The position numbers were made by a program, and so were the translations under genes. From Pelagophyceae sp. CCMP2097 (lineage: Eukaryota; Sar; Pelagophyceae), in assembly GCA_026770575.1 (NCBI GenBank), contig MU657180.1, positions 77,309-105,849 on the forward strand: a stretch of 28,541 nt of DNA. Direction: 5' to 3'. Below the pieces are notes generated by a model. That model ran no database searches. It saw only the letters and a list, made by a program, of their open reading frames with translations, and was not told the origin of the DNA. Every line of letters starts with the position of its first letter. Positions within the stretch are counted from its first letter, which is position 1. This document shows, one piece after another, positions 1 to 9,566 of this stretch.

Positions 1-1
1 C

Positions 2-625
2 CTCGAGCCTCTTGCTGCTTCCTTTGGGTGGATCTCGGCGTGCAAACCCGCCCAAGCGACTGTAAAAGGGCACGACCTCTTATGCCTTCTCCAGCAACAG
101 AAGCTCACCAGTGCGCTCGAAGGATCAACAACTCTCCCCAACTTGATGAAGTGGTCAACAACATGTCGCACGGCCCCTTACCTCCTGCGGAAACATTATC
201 CTTCATGGTCACTTCGACAAGGCCGTGTGTTGAAAACAAAGCTCAGGCTCAAATGTTACGAGGCTCTTGGTGCTCATCATAACCACCCCCTCAGCCAATC
301 CACTTATGGTATTACCCGCGCTACTTCATGCCGCCACACGCCGTGCTGTCAAGAAAAAATCCCCGAATCCGTATATCACGTTTTGGGGTCATGCCGTGCC
401 TATGAGCTACTTCGTCATGAGTGTTTTTCCAAAATAGGAGCACGTATCTCATCCTTCCCATCCCTTTCGGATGCGGCTAAGGTTGATTTTATCCTAGGGG
501 ATGACTCTCCCCCTTGTGTTGATGCCATTATATATCGCTTCCTTTTCAATATTTTTCATGCACGTGCTAAGTTGGTTGAGCCGACTCCGCCAGGGATAAG
601 TCCTTCGGGGCCCGCCGCCCTGTGA
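2..625 (+). CDS. LINE polyprotein, C-terminal part (post-RT zinc-knuckle region)
   Basis: A 207-residue open frame enters from the left edge and ends at TGA 623-625. Residues near 115-142 carry cysteines, then E, H and C in the order CC-x5-E-x3-H-x4-C. This is the CCHC motif that follows reverse transcriptase in many LINE polyproteins and helps bind RNA or target DNA. Upstream are basic and aromatic stretches typical of the RT thumb-to-tail linker. The last residues (RAKLVEPTPPG) are nearly repeated by the second LINE remnant (RAKLVDLTRPG), which shows they are real coding sequence. The RT catalytic core (YADD-type motif) is not in the window, so the clade cannot be decided. Confidence 0.8.
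   Translation, partial: LEPLAASFGWISACKPAQATVKGHDLLCLLQQQKLTSALEGSTTLPNLMKWSTTCRTAPYLLRKHYPSWSLRQGRVLKTKLRLKCYEALGAHHNHPLSQSTYGITRATSCRHTPCCQEKIPESVYHVLGSCRAYELLRHECFSKIGARISSFPSLSDAAKVDFILGDDSPPCVDAIIYRFLFNIFHARAKLVEPTPPGISPSGPAAL
591..622 (+). other. Conserved 3' hairpin of the LINE
   Basis: The outer stem is CAGGG (591-595) with CCCTG (618-622). The inner stem is GTCC (600-603) with GGGC (608-611), closing a TTCG tetraloop. Bulges of 4 and 6 nt separate the stems. The second LINE copy keeps exactly the same spacing at 26793-26824, with CAGGA/TCCTG and GTCC-CTCG-GGAC. Base changes in the stems preserve pairing. The hairpin overlaps the last codons. A likely role is 3'-end recognition by the element's reverse transcriptase, which is inferred from how LINEs select their template. 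Confidence 0.65.
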
Positions 626-632
626 TTCCTAA

Positions 633-650
633 ATTATTATTATTATTATT
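633..650 (+). repeat. (ATT)6 microsatellite tail
   Basis: Six ATT units follow the LINE stop codon by 7 bp. Short tandem tails made by the reverse transcriptase replace poly(A) in several LINE clades, so this marks the true 3' terminus of the element. Confidence 0.85.
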
Positions 651-684
651 AGAGCCGACACGCGATGGTATTACTAGTCGGCGT

Positions 685-761
685 GATCGCTAAAGAGTTC
701 TTCAACGGACCTTGCTATGTTAGAATAGCAAGGTCCGTTGGCTTAAAGATTTTCGGCGATC
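685..761. repeat. Foldback with a perfect 16-bp hairpin
   Basis: Bases 703-718 and 725-740 are perfect inverted copies (CAACGGACCTTGCTAT) around a 6-nt loop. Outside them GATCGC (685-690) and GCGATC (756-761) also pair, so imperfect arms reach about 38 nt each. It lies between the LINE tail and the 3' end of the MORN gene, 64 bp past that gene's stop codon. It could be a small foldback element or an RNA structure in the MORN 3' UTR. There is no sign of a prokaryotic terminator context. Confidence 0.7.
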
Positions 762-825
762 AATATCCACGCGTTCCGACGTCGCCTCAGGAAGAAAAGT
801 TTCAATATCACTCTAAGGATAAGAT

Positions 826-2205
826 TTATTTAGTTCCCGTTTTAGCTCGTCCGTTTCCGCCGGCGAACGTGACGGCGTTGCGCGGCCGCGCGTGCGCGCC
901 GTCCGCCGGCAGGTCCGGGAGGAACGTCCCTCGCCGCTTCTCTTCAAAGGCGCGCTCGCGTTTACCGCGCTCCTCGGAAATGGCCGCGCGGAGGCGACAT
1001 TCAAAGGCCGCGCGGCGGCTATTCGCCTGCTTCTTCCCCGCGGCCCGCAGCGCCAGCGAATCGGTCAAGGCGTCGGCGTTTGCCACCGCGTCCGCGGCAA
1101 ACGCGGCGCGGCCCTGCCTTTGCCGGAAGGCCTTTCGCGCCGAGTCTTCGACGCGCTTCGCCGCCGGCGGGGCTTGGCAAGGCGTGTAAAAGTTCGGCGG
1201 CTGCGACCGCGTCTCGCCCGGCGCGTAGCGATTGAGAGCGGCTTCCTGCGTGGCTTCGATTCGGTGGCGGCAATCCTCGTATAGGAGGTCGAAGGAAATG
1301 GTCGCGAGGTCGACGACGAACGCTTTATTTGCGCCGTCGAGGTGGACTTTGTACTTGCAATCCGAGTTCCGCGCCGCCGCAACCGGCTCGCGCCGCGGCG
1401 ATGAACCGTCGGCCACCAGGCCCTCTGAATCGAACGCCGTTTCAGCGCGCGTGCCGAGCGCGGCGCGGCCGACGATTGTGCCGGTGGGCGCTTCACCGGA
1501 CCTTAAAAAGCCCGCCTCGAGGCGCAGCCTTCGCCCGGGGACGAGGTCGTCGACCCAGGCTCTGCGCGTCTCGCCGTGGTAGATGGCGAGGCGCGGCTGG
1601 AACGGCGCCGCACCCGTCTCCTCGTCGGCGGCCCATTTGTAAACGCCGAGGCCCCGCGCGGCGTCGCGGTGGAACGTGCCCTCCCACTTGTCGCCGCAGT
1701 CCCAGCGCAGCGTGCCCGCGCCGTGGCGCTGGCCTCTTTTCCAGTCGCCCTCGTAGTGGGTCTCTCCGGAAGGGTACCGCAGCTCGCCGTAGCCGTCGGG
1801 GAGCCAGTCGTCGCCGAGGGTTAAATGGTCGCCAAAGTACAGGCCGCCCGTCGTCTCCACCGCGCCCGTGCGTTGGTCGGTCACGTCGAAGAACCGCTTC
1901 ATCTGCCGCTCGACGTTTGCATGCTCTTCCTCGAGCGCCCGCAGCCGCGCCGCCTTGGCCGCATCCGCCGCAGCCAGCTTGGCCAGGAGGAGCCGCGCGG
2001 CCTCGCACGCCGCCGCCGCCGCAAACGCCTCGACCTTGACGGTCGCCCGAGCGGCCTTGGCCTCGGCCTTTTCCAAAACGGCCTTTGCCTCAAGGCGCTC
2101 GCGCCGCAGCAGCTCCGCCGTCGATACCTCTTCCTCCTTGGCCTCGACGGGCGCAGAGTCCAGCGTCGCAAGCAGGTTGGCGTAATGCGACTGCTTCGGA
2201 GGCAT
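826..2205 (-). CDS. MORN-repeat protein with coiled-coil flanks
   Basis: Single-exon gene, 459 aa. The open frame extends upstream, but I chose the ATG at 2205 (MPPKQSH) because the upstream part is compositionally poor and has no ATG-led conserved domain. Residues about 20-105 are Glu/Ala/Lys-rich and look like a coiled coil. Residues about 120-190 hold MORN repeats with the signature YxGxWxxGxxHGxGxLxW (GETHYEGDWKRGQRHGAG, then GDKWEGTFHRDAARG). A degenerate further unit follows (YHGETRRAW). The C-terminal third is again charged and helical. MORN repeats typically bind membranes or scaffold other proteins, often near basal bodies or the plasma membrane. The specific role here is unknown. 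It is divergent from the helicase gene, with 344 bp between start codons. Confidence 0.85.
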   Translation of the reverse strand: MPPKQSHYANLLATLDSAPVEAKEEEVSTAELLRRERLEAKAVLEKAEAKAARATVKVEAFAAAAACEAARLLLAKLAAADAAKAARLRALEEEHANVERQMKRFFDVTDQRTGAVETTGGLYFGDHLTLGDDWLPDGYGELRYPSGETHYEGDWKRGQRHGAGTLRWDCGDKWEGTFHRDAARGLGVYKWAADEETGAAPFQPRLAIYHGETRRAWVDDLVPGRRLRLEAGFLRSGEAPTGTIVGRAALGTRAETAFDSEGLVADGSSPRREPVAAARNSDCKYKVHLDGANKAFVVDLATISFDLLYEDCRHRIEATQEAALNRYAPGETRSQPPNFYTPCQAPPAAKRVEDSARKAFRQRQGRAAFAADAVANADALTDSLALRAAGKKQANSRRAAFECRLRAAISEERGKRERAFEEKRRGTFLPDLPADGAHARPRNAVTFAGGNGRAKTGTK

Positions 2206-2549
2206 CCTGGACGCCGGGGGCAGCGGCGCCGAAACGGTCCTCAATGCAGTTCTAAAGGCGGCCGGATGCGGCGAGACACAAGCTGCCTCACAGAGGAAAT
2301 GGCATGGCTCCCGGGGGGGGCTCCACTGGGGTGACCGGAGGAACCGGTCCACTGAGTTGTGGTAGACGAGCCACTTGGGCTGGCTGTTGGCTATTCGCCC
2401 AAAGCGCCGCGTTCCTGTGTCGTCCGTTCCAGGAGAGTACCGCCCTCGGCCTCCGACGTCTCCGAGTCGTACGCCCGGCTTGGGCGCGCGCGGACATGGT
2501 CTAAGCCTTGGATCTTTGTCGGGACCGGCTTCTCTTGTCCGCGTCAAAA
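2206..2549. promoter_or_regulatory. Divergent intergenic region (MORN gene / helicase gene)
   Basis: The 344 bp between two divergent start codons must hold both promoters. I see no clear TATA box. A run of seven G at about 2314-2320 is the only marked feature. An in-frame upstream TTG/GTG-led extension exists on both sides but has no conserved content. Confidence 0.4.
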
Positions 2550-5500
2550 ATGCAACGCTTCGTTTCGGCACCGATGCGCCTCCCCGGACCGCTTCGGCAC
2601 CTCGCCGGACCCCCGCGGCGGCTCAGCGCGCACCGCGCGGCGCCGCCGCCGGCCGGCCGCGCCGCCGCGCCGAAAACGGCGCTGGCCCCGACGGCGCCGC
2701 GCCCGCCGCCCGCAAAGCTGCGGCCCGCAAAGCCGACGCCCGCGACGTACGCGGCGCCCGCGGCGCAAGGGCCGCCCGCGGCGCAAGCGACCCCTGCCGC
2801 CGACGACGCGGCGGGCGCCGTCTTCGCCGCGTACGAGGAGATTCACGAGCTCGGCGGCCACGCGCACCCGACGCAGCTCATCGAAACGAGCGTGCGTGCC
2901 CTTTCCGACGTCGATACGGCCCGGCGCTTCGACGCGTCTCTAGGCCCTGGCCGCGATCCCAAAGGCCCCTTTCGACCGCATCCCCTTTGACGGCCTTCCG
3001 CCGAGGGGCCTTTCCAACGCCCAGTTGGAAGCCATCGCCTTGGCATCGGTGCGACCGTCTTGTCGGCCTTTCAATTTCAATTTGTTCAACTGGACTTCAA
3101 CGGTTTAGGCGGCGCACGAGGACGCCGAGGCTTTTCGGATTTTCGGCACTCGGCGCGGTTTCTTTTTGGCCGACGGCACTGGGTGTGGGAAGGGCCGTTC
3201 CGTGGCGGGTTGTATACTCCTGTCCATGTCCGAGGGCCGTCGGAAAAACGTCTGGGTCTCCTTTTCCGAGGACCTTTTAGAAGACGCGCGTCGCGACTTG
3301 TTCGACGTGGCCGGAGAAGTTGATTTAAAGTCGCAGGCGTCTTGGAAGGCAGCCGACGTGATGGACCACGACAGCGTGCTCTTTTCGACGTACTCCATGT
3401 TGCGCTCAAAAGGTCGCCTTGCGCAGCTCTTGAATTGGTGCGGCGGGGATTTTGAAGGCGTGCTGGTGCTCGATGAGGTGCACTACGCCGCGTTGGACAG
3501 CAAAGGGCCAGTGCAGACCAAGACGGCCCTCGCCGTCGACGCTTTGCAGCAATCGCTCCCCAAAGCCCGAGTCTTGTACGTCTCCGCGACGGGGGCGCAC
3601 GACGTGGACCACCTTGGGCAGTTCTCCCGATTACATTTATGGGGCGGGGACCAAGAGTTTTCTGACTCAGCAGCCCTAACGGAGCAGACCAAATCTGCGA
3701 GCAGAGATGGGCAAGCCGAGCTCTTGGCAATCGAGCTCAAGCTCCGGGGCCTCTACTGCGCTCGGCAGCTGAGCCTGGAGGGCCTCGAAGTCTGCACCCT
3801 GGACGTGAAGATGGACGGCGCCCAGCGCAACCTCTACGACGCCGCCGCGGTCCTGTGGCTCTCCATCCTCGAGATTGTCGTCGAGCTCAAGGCATTGAAC
3901 TCGGTTCATAAGTATAGAATGTTGCACTTTTGGGCCGTGCACCAGACGTTCTTCATGCAGCTGATTCTGACGTTCAAGGTAGGAATTCCTACATTGCAGA
4001 ATTTAGACCTTTTTGGGACCTTAAATACAAGCGGGTTTTCAGATCTCAAAAATGATTTTTACGGTAAAAATCTAGGTCCGGACGACTGCGGCGGAGATCC
4101 GATGCGCTCTCGCCCGCGGCTGCGCCGTCGTCGTCGGCCTCCAGTCCACGGGCGGCAACGCCGCGCGCGCCTTCGCGAAGCGCCGCGCCGAATACGACGA
4201 AGAAACACCCGCCGAAGCCTCACCCGCCGAAGCCTCTTCCTGCCACGAGGCCCTCGTGAAATTCCTCGACAAGCTGCGCGCAGACGTCAACGACCTCCCA
4301 TCGGACTTGGGCGCGACGACACGGGCGCAGAGCCTCCGAGACCGCCTCGACGCCATGGAGCTCGACGCCGAGCGCCTCGAACTGCCGCAGGCGGCGCTCC
4401 CCTTGCTCATCGCGGAGCTCGGCGGGGCGCACGTCGTCGCCGAGCTCACGGGCCGCTCTAGGAGCGAGCGCCAGGCGTCGGAGCGCGCGGACGCCAAGAC
4501 GGGCGACGACGCGGTGTCTGCCGCGTCTGTAAACCTCGAAGAGATGGCCGCGTTCAAGGAGGGCCGCAAGTTCGTCGCCGTCATCTCCGCGGCGGGCTCG
4601 ACGGGCATCTCGCTCCACGCGGACCCGGCCTTCCCGAACCACCTCCCAAGAGTGCACTTCACCTTTGAGCTCCCGTGGTCCGCGGCCCCGATCATCCAGC
4701 AGCTCGGCCGGTCGCACCGCGCCGGCCAGGCCTCGGCCCCGAAGTGCGTCCTCGTCGTCTCCGACGTGCCCGGCGAGCAGCGCAAGGCCGCGAGTGCCAT
4801 GATGCGCCTCGCCCAAGTCGGCGCCTTACGGGGCGACCGCCGCGCGGCATTGGGTTCCATCGTCTTCGGCGACTGCGCAGACCTCGGCACGGCGCAGGGC
4901 GGCGCCGCGCTCAAGTCGCTCTCCAGCCACGTCCTCGGCGGCGCCCACGCCGGATTCAACGACGGCGAACGGTCGCTCAGGGACTGGGCCGCAGAACTGG
5001 AAATGTTCGCCGACCCGGAGAAACCCGCCAACCCGCTGCGCTATTACAATCGGTGCCTGGGCGCGTCGCTGCCCGTGCAGGACCACCTCGCCGCCCTGCT
5101 CATCATCGAGCTTGAGCGCGAGGGAGAACGGCGCCGCAAGGTCGGCATCTCGGAGCACGTCGGCGGCGTTCGAACTGTCCCCGGCGCCGCTTTACCGGTT
5201 CGATTCGCGGCGGTGCTCGCGGCGGGGGCGGGGAGCCAGAGTGGGGTGATGCTCCACGTGGTCGATATGGACCACTCGGTGGACTGGTCTGCGGCCGTGA
5301 AAAAACTGGCCACCGCGCGTTTCACCTTTGAAAGCGCAAAGGCCGGGCCAAACGGCGGCAAGCACCCGTACTCGCCGGCGCTCTATGTGCGACGGCCGTC
5401 GCAGGTCGACGCCGCGATGCAATGCGTCCCTCTGCCGAAATCAGCCGACGACGTTCGCCTTTTCCGCAACCACGTCCTGAGCTGGCAGGGTCCTGTGATG

Positions 5501-6196
5501 AGGCCGCTCAAGGTGCCGAGGCGCATCTGCCTCGTCGCAAAGTGCACATGGGGCAAGGAGGATCAGGCGGGGACATTGGTCGACGTGGCAAGGATTGCGC
5601 TCCTCTTTCCCAACAGCCAGGTCTTAGCCTGGCGTTCCAAAAAAGCCGCCTTCGATATGATCTACATCCGAGTCGACGACGACGTTCGAGGCGAATTCCG
5701 ACCCGAAAACGACAGAGGGGACGACGACGACGTCCGGGCCGACGACGACGTCCGAGGCGACGGCAAAGCCGCCGACGCCTGCGCAGCCGACGCCGACGCG
5801 TCATTCGCCGCCGCACAAATCGAGGCTCTCCGGCGCCGCGAGCGGCTCTATCTCCGCGGCCTGCCGCCGCTCGAAACGCTTTGGACCGACGACGCTCATT
5901 GTGAAGATTGGCGCCAACGCGGCATCGAGCGAATCTGCCTGCTCACGGGCCGCCTCCTCAACCACTGGAGGACCATTTCACCGATGCTCGATCTGAATGC
6001 AGAGACGGACTTGTCTTGCGATATCGCGAACGACGGCGACGGAGCGCGCCACCGCCAGCGGATAGCGCCACCGCCGGGGGTCAGCATCGTTCGAGTCCCT
6101 TTGTCAAAAGAGGAATGCCTCCTCGGCCTCGAGATCCCAAAGCAAAACGCAATGCGGATCCTCGAGAAGCTCGGGCACCCGGCCGCCGAAACGTGA
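2550..6196 (+). CDS. SBNO: Strawberry-notch (SBNO) family DExH helicase-like protein
   Basis: Four exons: 2550-2891, 2944-3048, 3109-3978, 4076-6196, giving 1145 aa and ending in TGA. Introns are 52, 60 and 97 bp; the first two open with GTGCG and all end in TAG. After a Pro/Ala-rich N-terminus comes HPTQLIETSALA, the conserved Sno entry motif. Then come LSNAQLEAI, the ATP-binding loop GTGCGKGRS (about 172-180) with GFFLADGTG before it, the Walker B motif LDEVH (about 270-274), SATGA, GLQSTG, SAAGSTGISLHAD, and motif VI QQLGRSHRAGQ (about 647). This is the full order expected of the family, which acts in nuclear transcription control in animals and plants. An Asp-rich insert with DDDVRG repeats lies at about 5680-5765. 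The alternative in-frame start at 2508 is TTG-type and not preferred. Confidence 0.93.
5677..5770 (+). repeat. Asp-rich DDDVRG repeat insert in the helicase
   Basis: GACGACGACGTYCG-type units occur several times in a row and encode DDDVRG or DDDVRA. They sit in a poorly conserved region between the helicase core and the C-terminal end, so they are probably a replication-slippage insert that stays in frame. Confidence 0.7.
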
Positions 6197-6519
6197 ATCT
6201 CTCTGAAGGCCCCCGACTCTGCTTCTGTGCCGAAAATGCCTTTTAAAAACACTTTTAAAAAGTCTTTGGTGTCTCACTCAGGACCAGGGACGGTGCATTC
6301 GGGTCGGGTCGGGTTGCGGTAATTTGTGCCGCACCCAAAGGTCCCTCAAACGACTCGGACCCGTCTTCAAAGGGTCGGGTTCAGGTTCGGGCCACAGCCA
6401 GACCCGCGGGTATACGGGCAAGGCCAAAACGCTCTAACCCGGCAAGCCCGACTCGCGGGTTTCAGGAAAACCCGAACCCGTCGTTGCTCCTATCTCGGCT
6501 CATCGAGACGGCCCCTTTC
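6197..6519. other. Gene-free spacer rich in GGGTC/GGGTTC motifs
   Basis: No coding signal is seen here. Bases 6298-6318 and 6374-6395 carry degenerate GGGTC and GGGTTC units, and their complements (ACCCG, AACCCGAACCCG) recur at 6400-6480. The spacer therefore has patchy inverted symmetry. The helicase 3' flank also holds a TTTTAAAAA stretch at about 6241-6261 that could be part of its polyadenylation region. Confidence 0.5.
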
Positions 6520-6660
6520 GACGGCCATTCGAAACGGCGCCGTTTCGACGGCCCCTGGAGACGGCCCCTGGTGACGGCCACTCGAAACGGCGCCGTTTCG
6601 ACGGCCCCTGGAGACGGCCCCTGGTGAGGGCCACTCGAAACGGCGCCTTTCGACGGCACC
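6520..6660. repeat. 53-bp minisatellite with an 18-bp perfect palindrome
   Basis: Units start at 6520, 6573 and 6626 (the third is partial). Units one and two differ at a single base (position 9) and contain the palindrome CGAAACGGCGCCGTTTCG at 6530-6547 and 6583-6600. In the third unit the centre has lost one G, which breaks the palindrome. The array lies about 110 bp beyond the stop codon of the secreted Cys-rich gene and may fall in its 3' UTR. Confidence 0.85.
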
Positions 6661-6770
6661 TTTTCGAGTCCCAGGGTGGACACCGGGTCCGCGGGTCTTC
6701 GGCAGGCCCCGGACCCGGACCTTGCGTGGGCCGGAGCCGGACCCTGTGTCGACGTGGTTGAAACCGGTCT

Positions 6771-9302
6771 TTAAGGGTACGTAATGCGCGGCGAGTAGTC
6801 GATCGAGGCCAATTCCAAACGGAGCGCGTCCTGCTCCATTTCGGGCAGGCAGGCCTTGTACAGCACCGTGCCGTTGAGGGCGTACGTGAAAGTGCCGTTG
6901 AACGAATTCATGCACTTGCAGCGCTGCATGCCCTCTTCGTTGGCGAACCTAGGTTTTTTTGGACGGGGCAAGGAACGTTGCATCGGTCGGGTTTGATGAG
7001 ATGCCGCGGCGGTGAGAGTGCTTACCTCCCCGGCGGGCACGCCAGGCACGCATCTTTGGAGACGGCCCCGACGCCGTCGTGGTAGCGGCCGGTTGAACAC
7101 TTTTTGCAGGCGTCGATCGATCTCCCTCCGACGGTCTCTCGGTAACGGCCGTGCGGGCAGGCATCGCACGACGTCGTATGGTGGTAGTCCACGTCTCGAT
7201 ACGAACCCTCTGCGCACCGCAGCATCTCGCCTTTGGTGCAGTAAAAGCCCGACTGGCACCGCAAGTGGCCGATGCCGCAGCCGTCCCGGCATTCGTACCT
7301 GGCAACTTGCGCTCGGTCGGAATAGCCCGGGTCCATCTTGTAGAAGTATGCGAGGTCGCATTGATCGTTACAGCCTCGGAGCGTCCAATTCGCGTAGTAA
7401 TGAGCGCATCCGAGTTGGCAGTACCTCGCGTCCGCGTTTGGCGGCGAAACGGCCCACGGCTGCCCTCGCGTGAGAGCCGGATGCTGGAATGGCGGGACCT
7501 GGGCTCGGGGCATTCGATGGTACGCCTTTGAAGGCCCCGTCCTGCCGATGGGCCGGATGTCCCGCTCGACGGTGCAGTTTCGGCCGTTTTCGATGCAGCC
7601 GACTGCCGTGTCGACCAAGTTCAAAGCGTCGTACTTGACCGCTTTCCATTCCGGCACTCTGCCGTGCGAAAGGCCGACGACGGCCGACCCCGAATCGGGA
7701 ATCTCGAGCCAGGCCATGGTAATGACACCGGTCATCGTGTGCAAGCTCATCTCGAACGCATAGTCGTCCATACCAACGCTCAGCCGCCGCTCGTCCATGC
7801 CACCCACCGACAGCCTTCGCCGCGCAGCCGGCGACGCGGATGGGACCGACGACGGCGTATCGGTCGGCGCGGACGTCGGAGTGGCTCTCGGGACGGCCGT
7901 CGGCTTCCATGTCGGCGCTTCAATAGGCGCCTTGGTCGCCGACGGCACATTCGACGGGATTGAAGACGGCACTGCCGACGGCACTGCCGACGGCACTGCC
8001 GACGGCACTGCCGAAGGCACGTCGGACGGCCCCGCCGACGGTGCGGACGTCGGGTCGACGGACGGCGCCGGCGTCGCTGAAGGTGCGGCCGACGGCGCAG
8101 ACGTCGGCAAAGCGGACGGCGCCGGCGTCGCCGTCGGCGCCGCGGACGGCGTCTTAGACGGGACGGCCGACGGCGCCTCAGACGGGGCCGCCGACGGCGC
8201 CACTCTCGCCGACGGCGCATCGGATGGCAGGGCCGTCGGGACTGCCGTTGGGACGGCGGCGGCCGGCGCAACCGACGGGGCGGGCTGCGGGACTGTTGTT
8301 GGGACGACGCCGGACGGCGCCGCGGTCGTGGGCTTTTGCGTCGGGTTGTGCGTCGGGTTTTTCGATGGCGGCAGCGGGTTCGAGGGTCTCGGCGTCGGCT
8401 TTCGCGTCGGGTTTGTAGGCGCGTGCGTCGTTGGGTTCCGCGTGGCCCCGTCGAAGGCGAATTGGTTGCCGCGGAACGTGAAAACCACGCGCTCTTCCTC
8501 GGTGCCGTTTCCGAGCACGGCGTAGTCTAGATGGACAAAGTTCCCCGGCATCGTCGCGAGTTTATGAGCGCAGAGGGCGCAGACGGCGTGCGTGCGCCAG
8601 AACGTGGCATCTAAAAAGTCGATGACGTTTCCAGGCCAGGCTTGGAAGACCTGTCCGAATGAAATGCCGCCAAAGGCGTGGATGCGGATTTGATGGTAGT
8701 CGACGCCATAGAAGGGAAAGGTGGGCTTGGACATGTTGGCCTCGTTCAAATCTAAAGTGACGTTGCCTTGGCCAGACTGAAAAGTGTACCTTTTCCTCAA
8801 CACATGCACCTCTTCGAATTGCCCGTCGGGCTTGACAACGACTTCTTTGGTGATGCCAGAGTCGGGCAGATCTTCAATTTCGATGCCTCGCACGGTCCAG
8901 CCCTGGCCGGTTGAAGAGTCCCACTGGTCGTGCGGTATCTTTCGGGACGTGTTCGTGCCGTCGCAGTACGAGAACCGCAGCGCTCTCCGCGAGAGGTCGA
9001 AGACGTCGTCGACCTACGCGGTCCTTGGAAAGGGACGTCCGATGCCTCTGGGACGGCGCCGAGATGGTGCATCTGGGACTTTTGAAGCGATGGTCGATGA
9101 TTTCCGCCTCTGGGACGCCGGCACGCGCGCCGTCCCAGATCTGCGCCGGGGCATATCTCACGGGGCACCAGCCCTTGCGGTCCGGTTCGGCGCAGTCCGC
9201 CTTGCACTTGGCGACAGTCGCATTCGACGGTTTTCCAAAGATCGCTACCCAAGTTAGCAAGAGACCGCTGCCAAAGCGCCGCGCATACGTACGCCCGAGC
9301 AT
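6771..9302 (-). CDS. Secreted Cys-rich protein with PSxxPS stalk and GCC2/GCC3-like repeats
   Basis: Three exons on the minus strand: 9302-9117, 9013-7026 and 6948-6771, giving 783 aa. The last intron (6949-7025, GTAAGC...CCTAG) is secure. The first (9014-9116) has a weak GTCCCA donor and is inferred, but it keeps frame. The N-terminus MLGRTYARR... followed by LLLTWVAIFG fits a signal peptide. Next is a Cys-containing domain with FPFYGVDYHQIRIHAFGG, a nidogen-like extracellular pattern. Then comes about 190 residues of PSAVPSA/PTxAPS repeats, a mucin-like stalk typical of stramenopile wall or adhesion proteins. The C-terminal part is Cys-rich, with CxxCPxGxY units like those of GCC2/GCC3 or TNFR-type modules. 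No transmembrane helix is obvious at the C-terminus, so I infer a secreted or wall-bound protein. Its partner is unknown. Confidence 0.85.
7800..8440 (-). repeat. Coding minisatellite for PSxxPS repeats
   Basis: Twelve-base units such as GCCGACGGCACT (plus strand) are repeated, perfectly so at about 7973-8011, where they encode PSAVPSAV on the minus strand. Units vary in third positions elsewhere, so the array expands in frame. The opposite strand is also open throughout, as expected of GC-rich trinucleotide-phased repeats. Confidence 0.85.
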
Positions 9303-9566
9303 CGGACGTACTCCGGCCGTCGGCATTCGACGAGGACCCCAAAGAGGCCCAGTCCCACCGATGACCAAGGGCCTTGACCGCCGACCTCGCTCGCCTTGGA
9401 AGCAACGCCTGCCAACAACTCCGGTAAAGCTTCGCTGAAATCGTTCGGCGACTCGGACTCCAGTTCAGCTTCGGTCTCCAGGTCCGGGCGCGCACGCCCG
9501 TCCATATCTGCGTGGCAACAGCCCTTGAGGACGCCGCCCAGAGGCGGCCTCTGGCCTCGACGCGTG

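Larger units (their letters stand above)
1..652 (+). mobile_element. Non-LTR retrotransposon (LINE), 3' end, partial
   Basis: The frame starting at base 2 stays open from the window edge to a TGA at 623-625, so the element continues to the left. It codes the C-terminal end of a LINE polyprotein, with a CCHC-type zinc-binding segment. The short 3' end closes with an (ATT)6 microsatellite at 633-650. A second copy of the same 3' end lies at 26677-26855 with an (ACATT)n tail. Bases 563-626 and 26765-26828 align without a gap at 49 of 64 positions, and both copies stop at the same TGA. The reading frame here is undamaged, so this copy may be fairly young. I could not define a target-site duplication because the 5' end is outside the window. 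Confidence 0.85.

Noticed and set aside
90..92. Early GTG/TTG-initiated small proteins near the left edge
   Set aside because: They overlap the LINE frame that stays open from base 2 to 625, and non-ATG starts are not expected in a nuclear genome.
703..740. Rho-independent terminator or integron attC site
   Set aside because: No U-tract follows the hairpin, and the neighbours are spliced eukaryotic genes.
2206..2571. 122-residue N-terminal extension of the MORN protein
   Set aside because: It lacks an ATG-led conserved segment, overlaps the divergent promoter and the helicase start, and reads as shadow sequence.
6298..6480. Telomere-like repeat
   Set aside because: GGGTC/GGGTTC units are degenerate and irregular, unlike the exact TTAGGG-type array expected of a telomere.
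6520..6660. CRISPR-like array
   Set aside because: The repeats are contiguous, with no spacers, and the window is eukaryotic.
7797..8525. Plus-strand open frame of TDGxxDG-type repeats
   Set aside because: It is the antisense reading of the PSxxPS repeat in the secreted protein. The minus strand has the signal peptide and Cys-rich domains.
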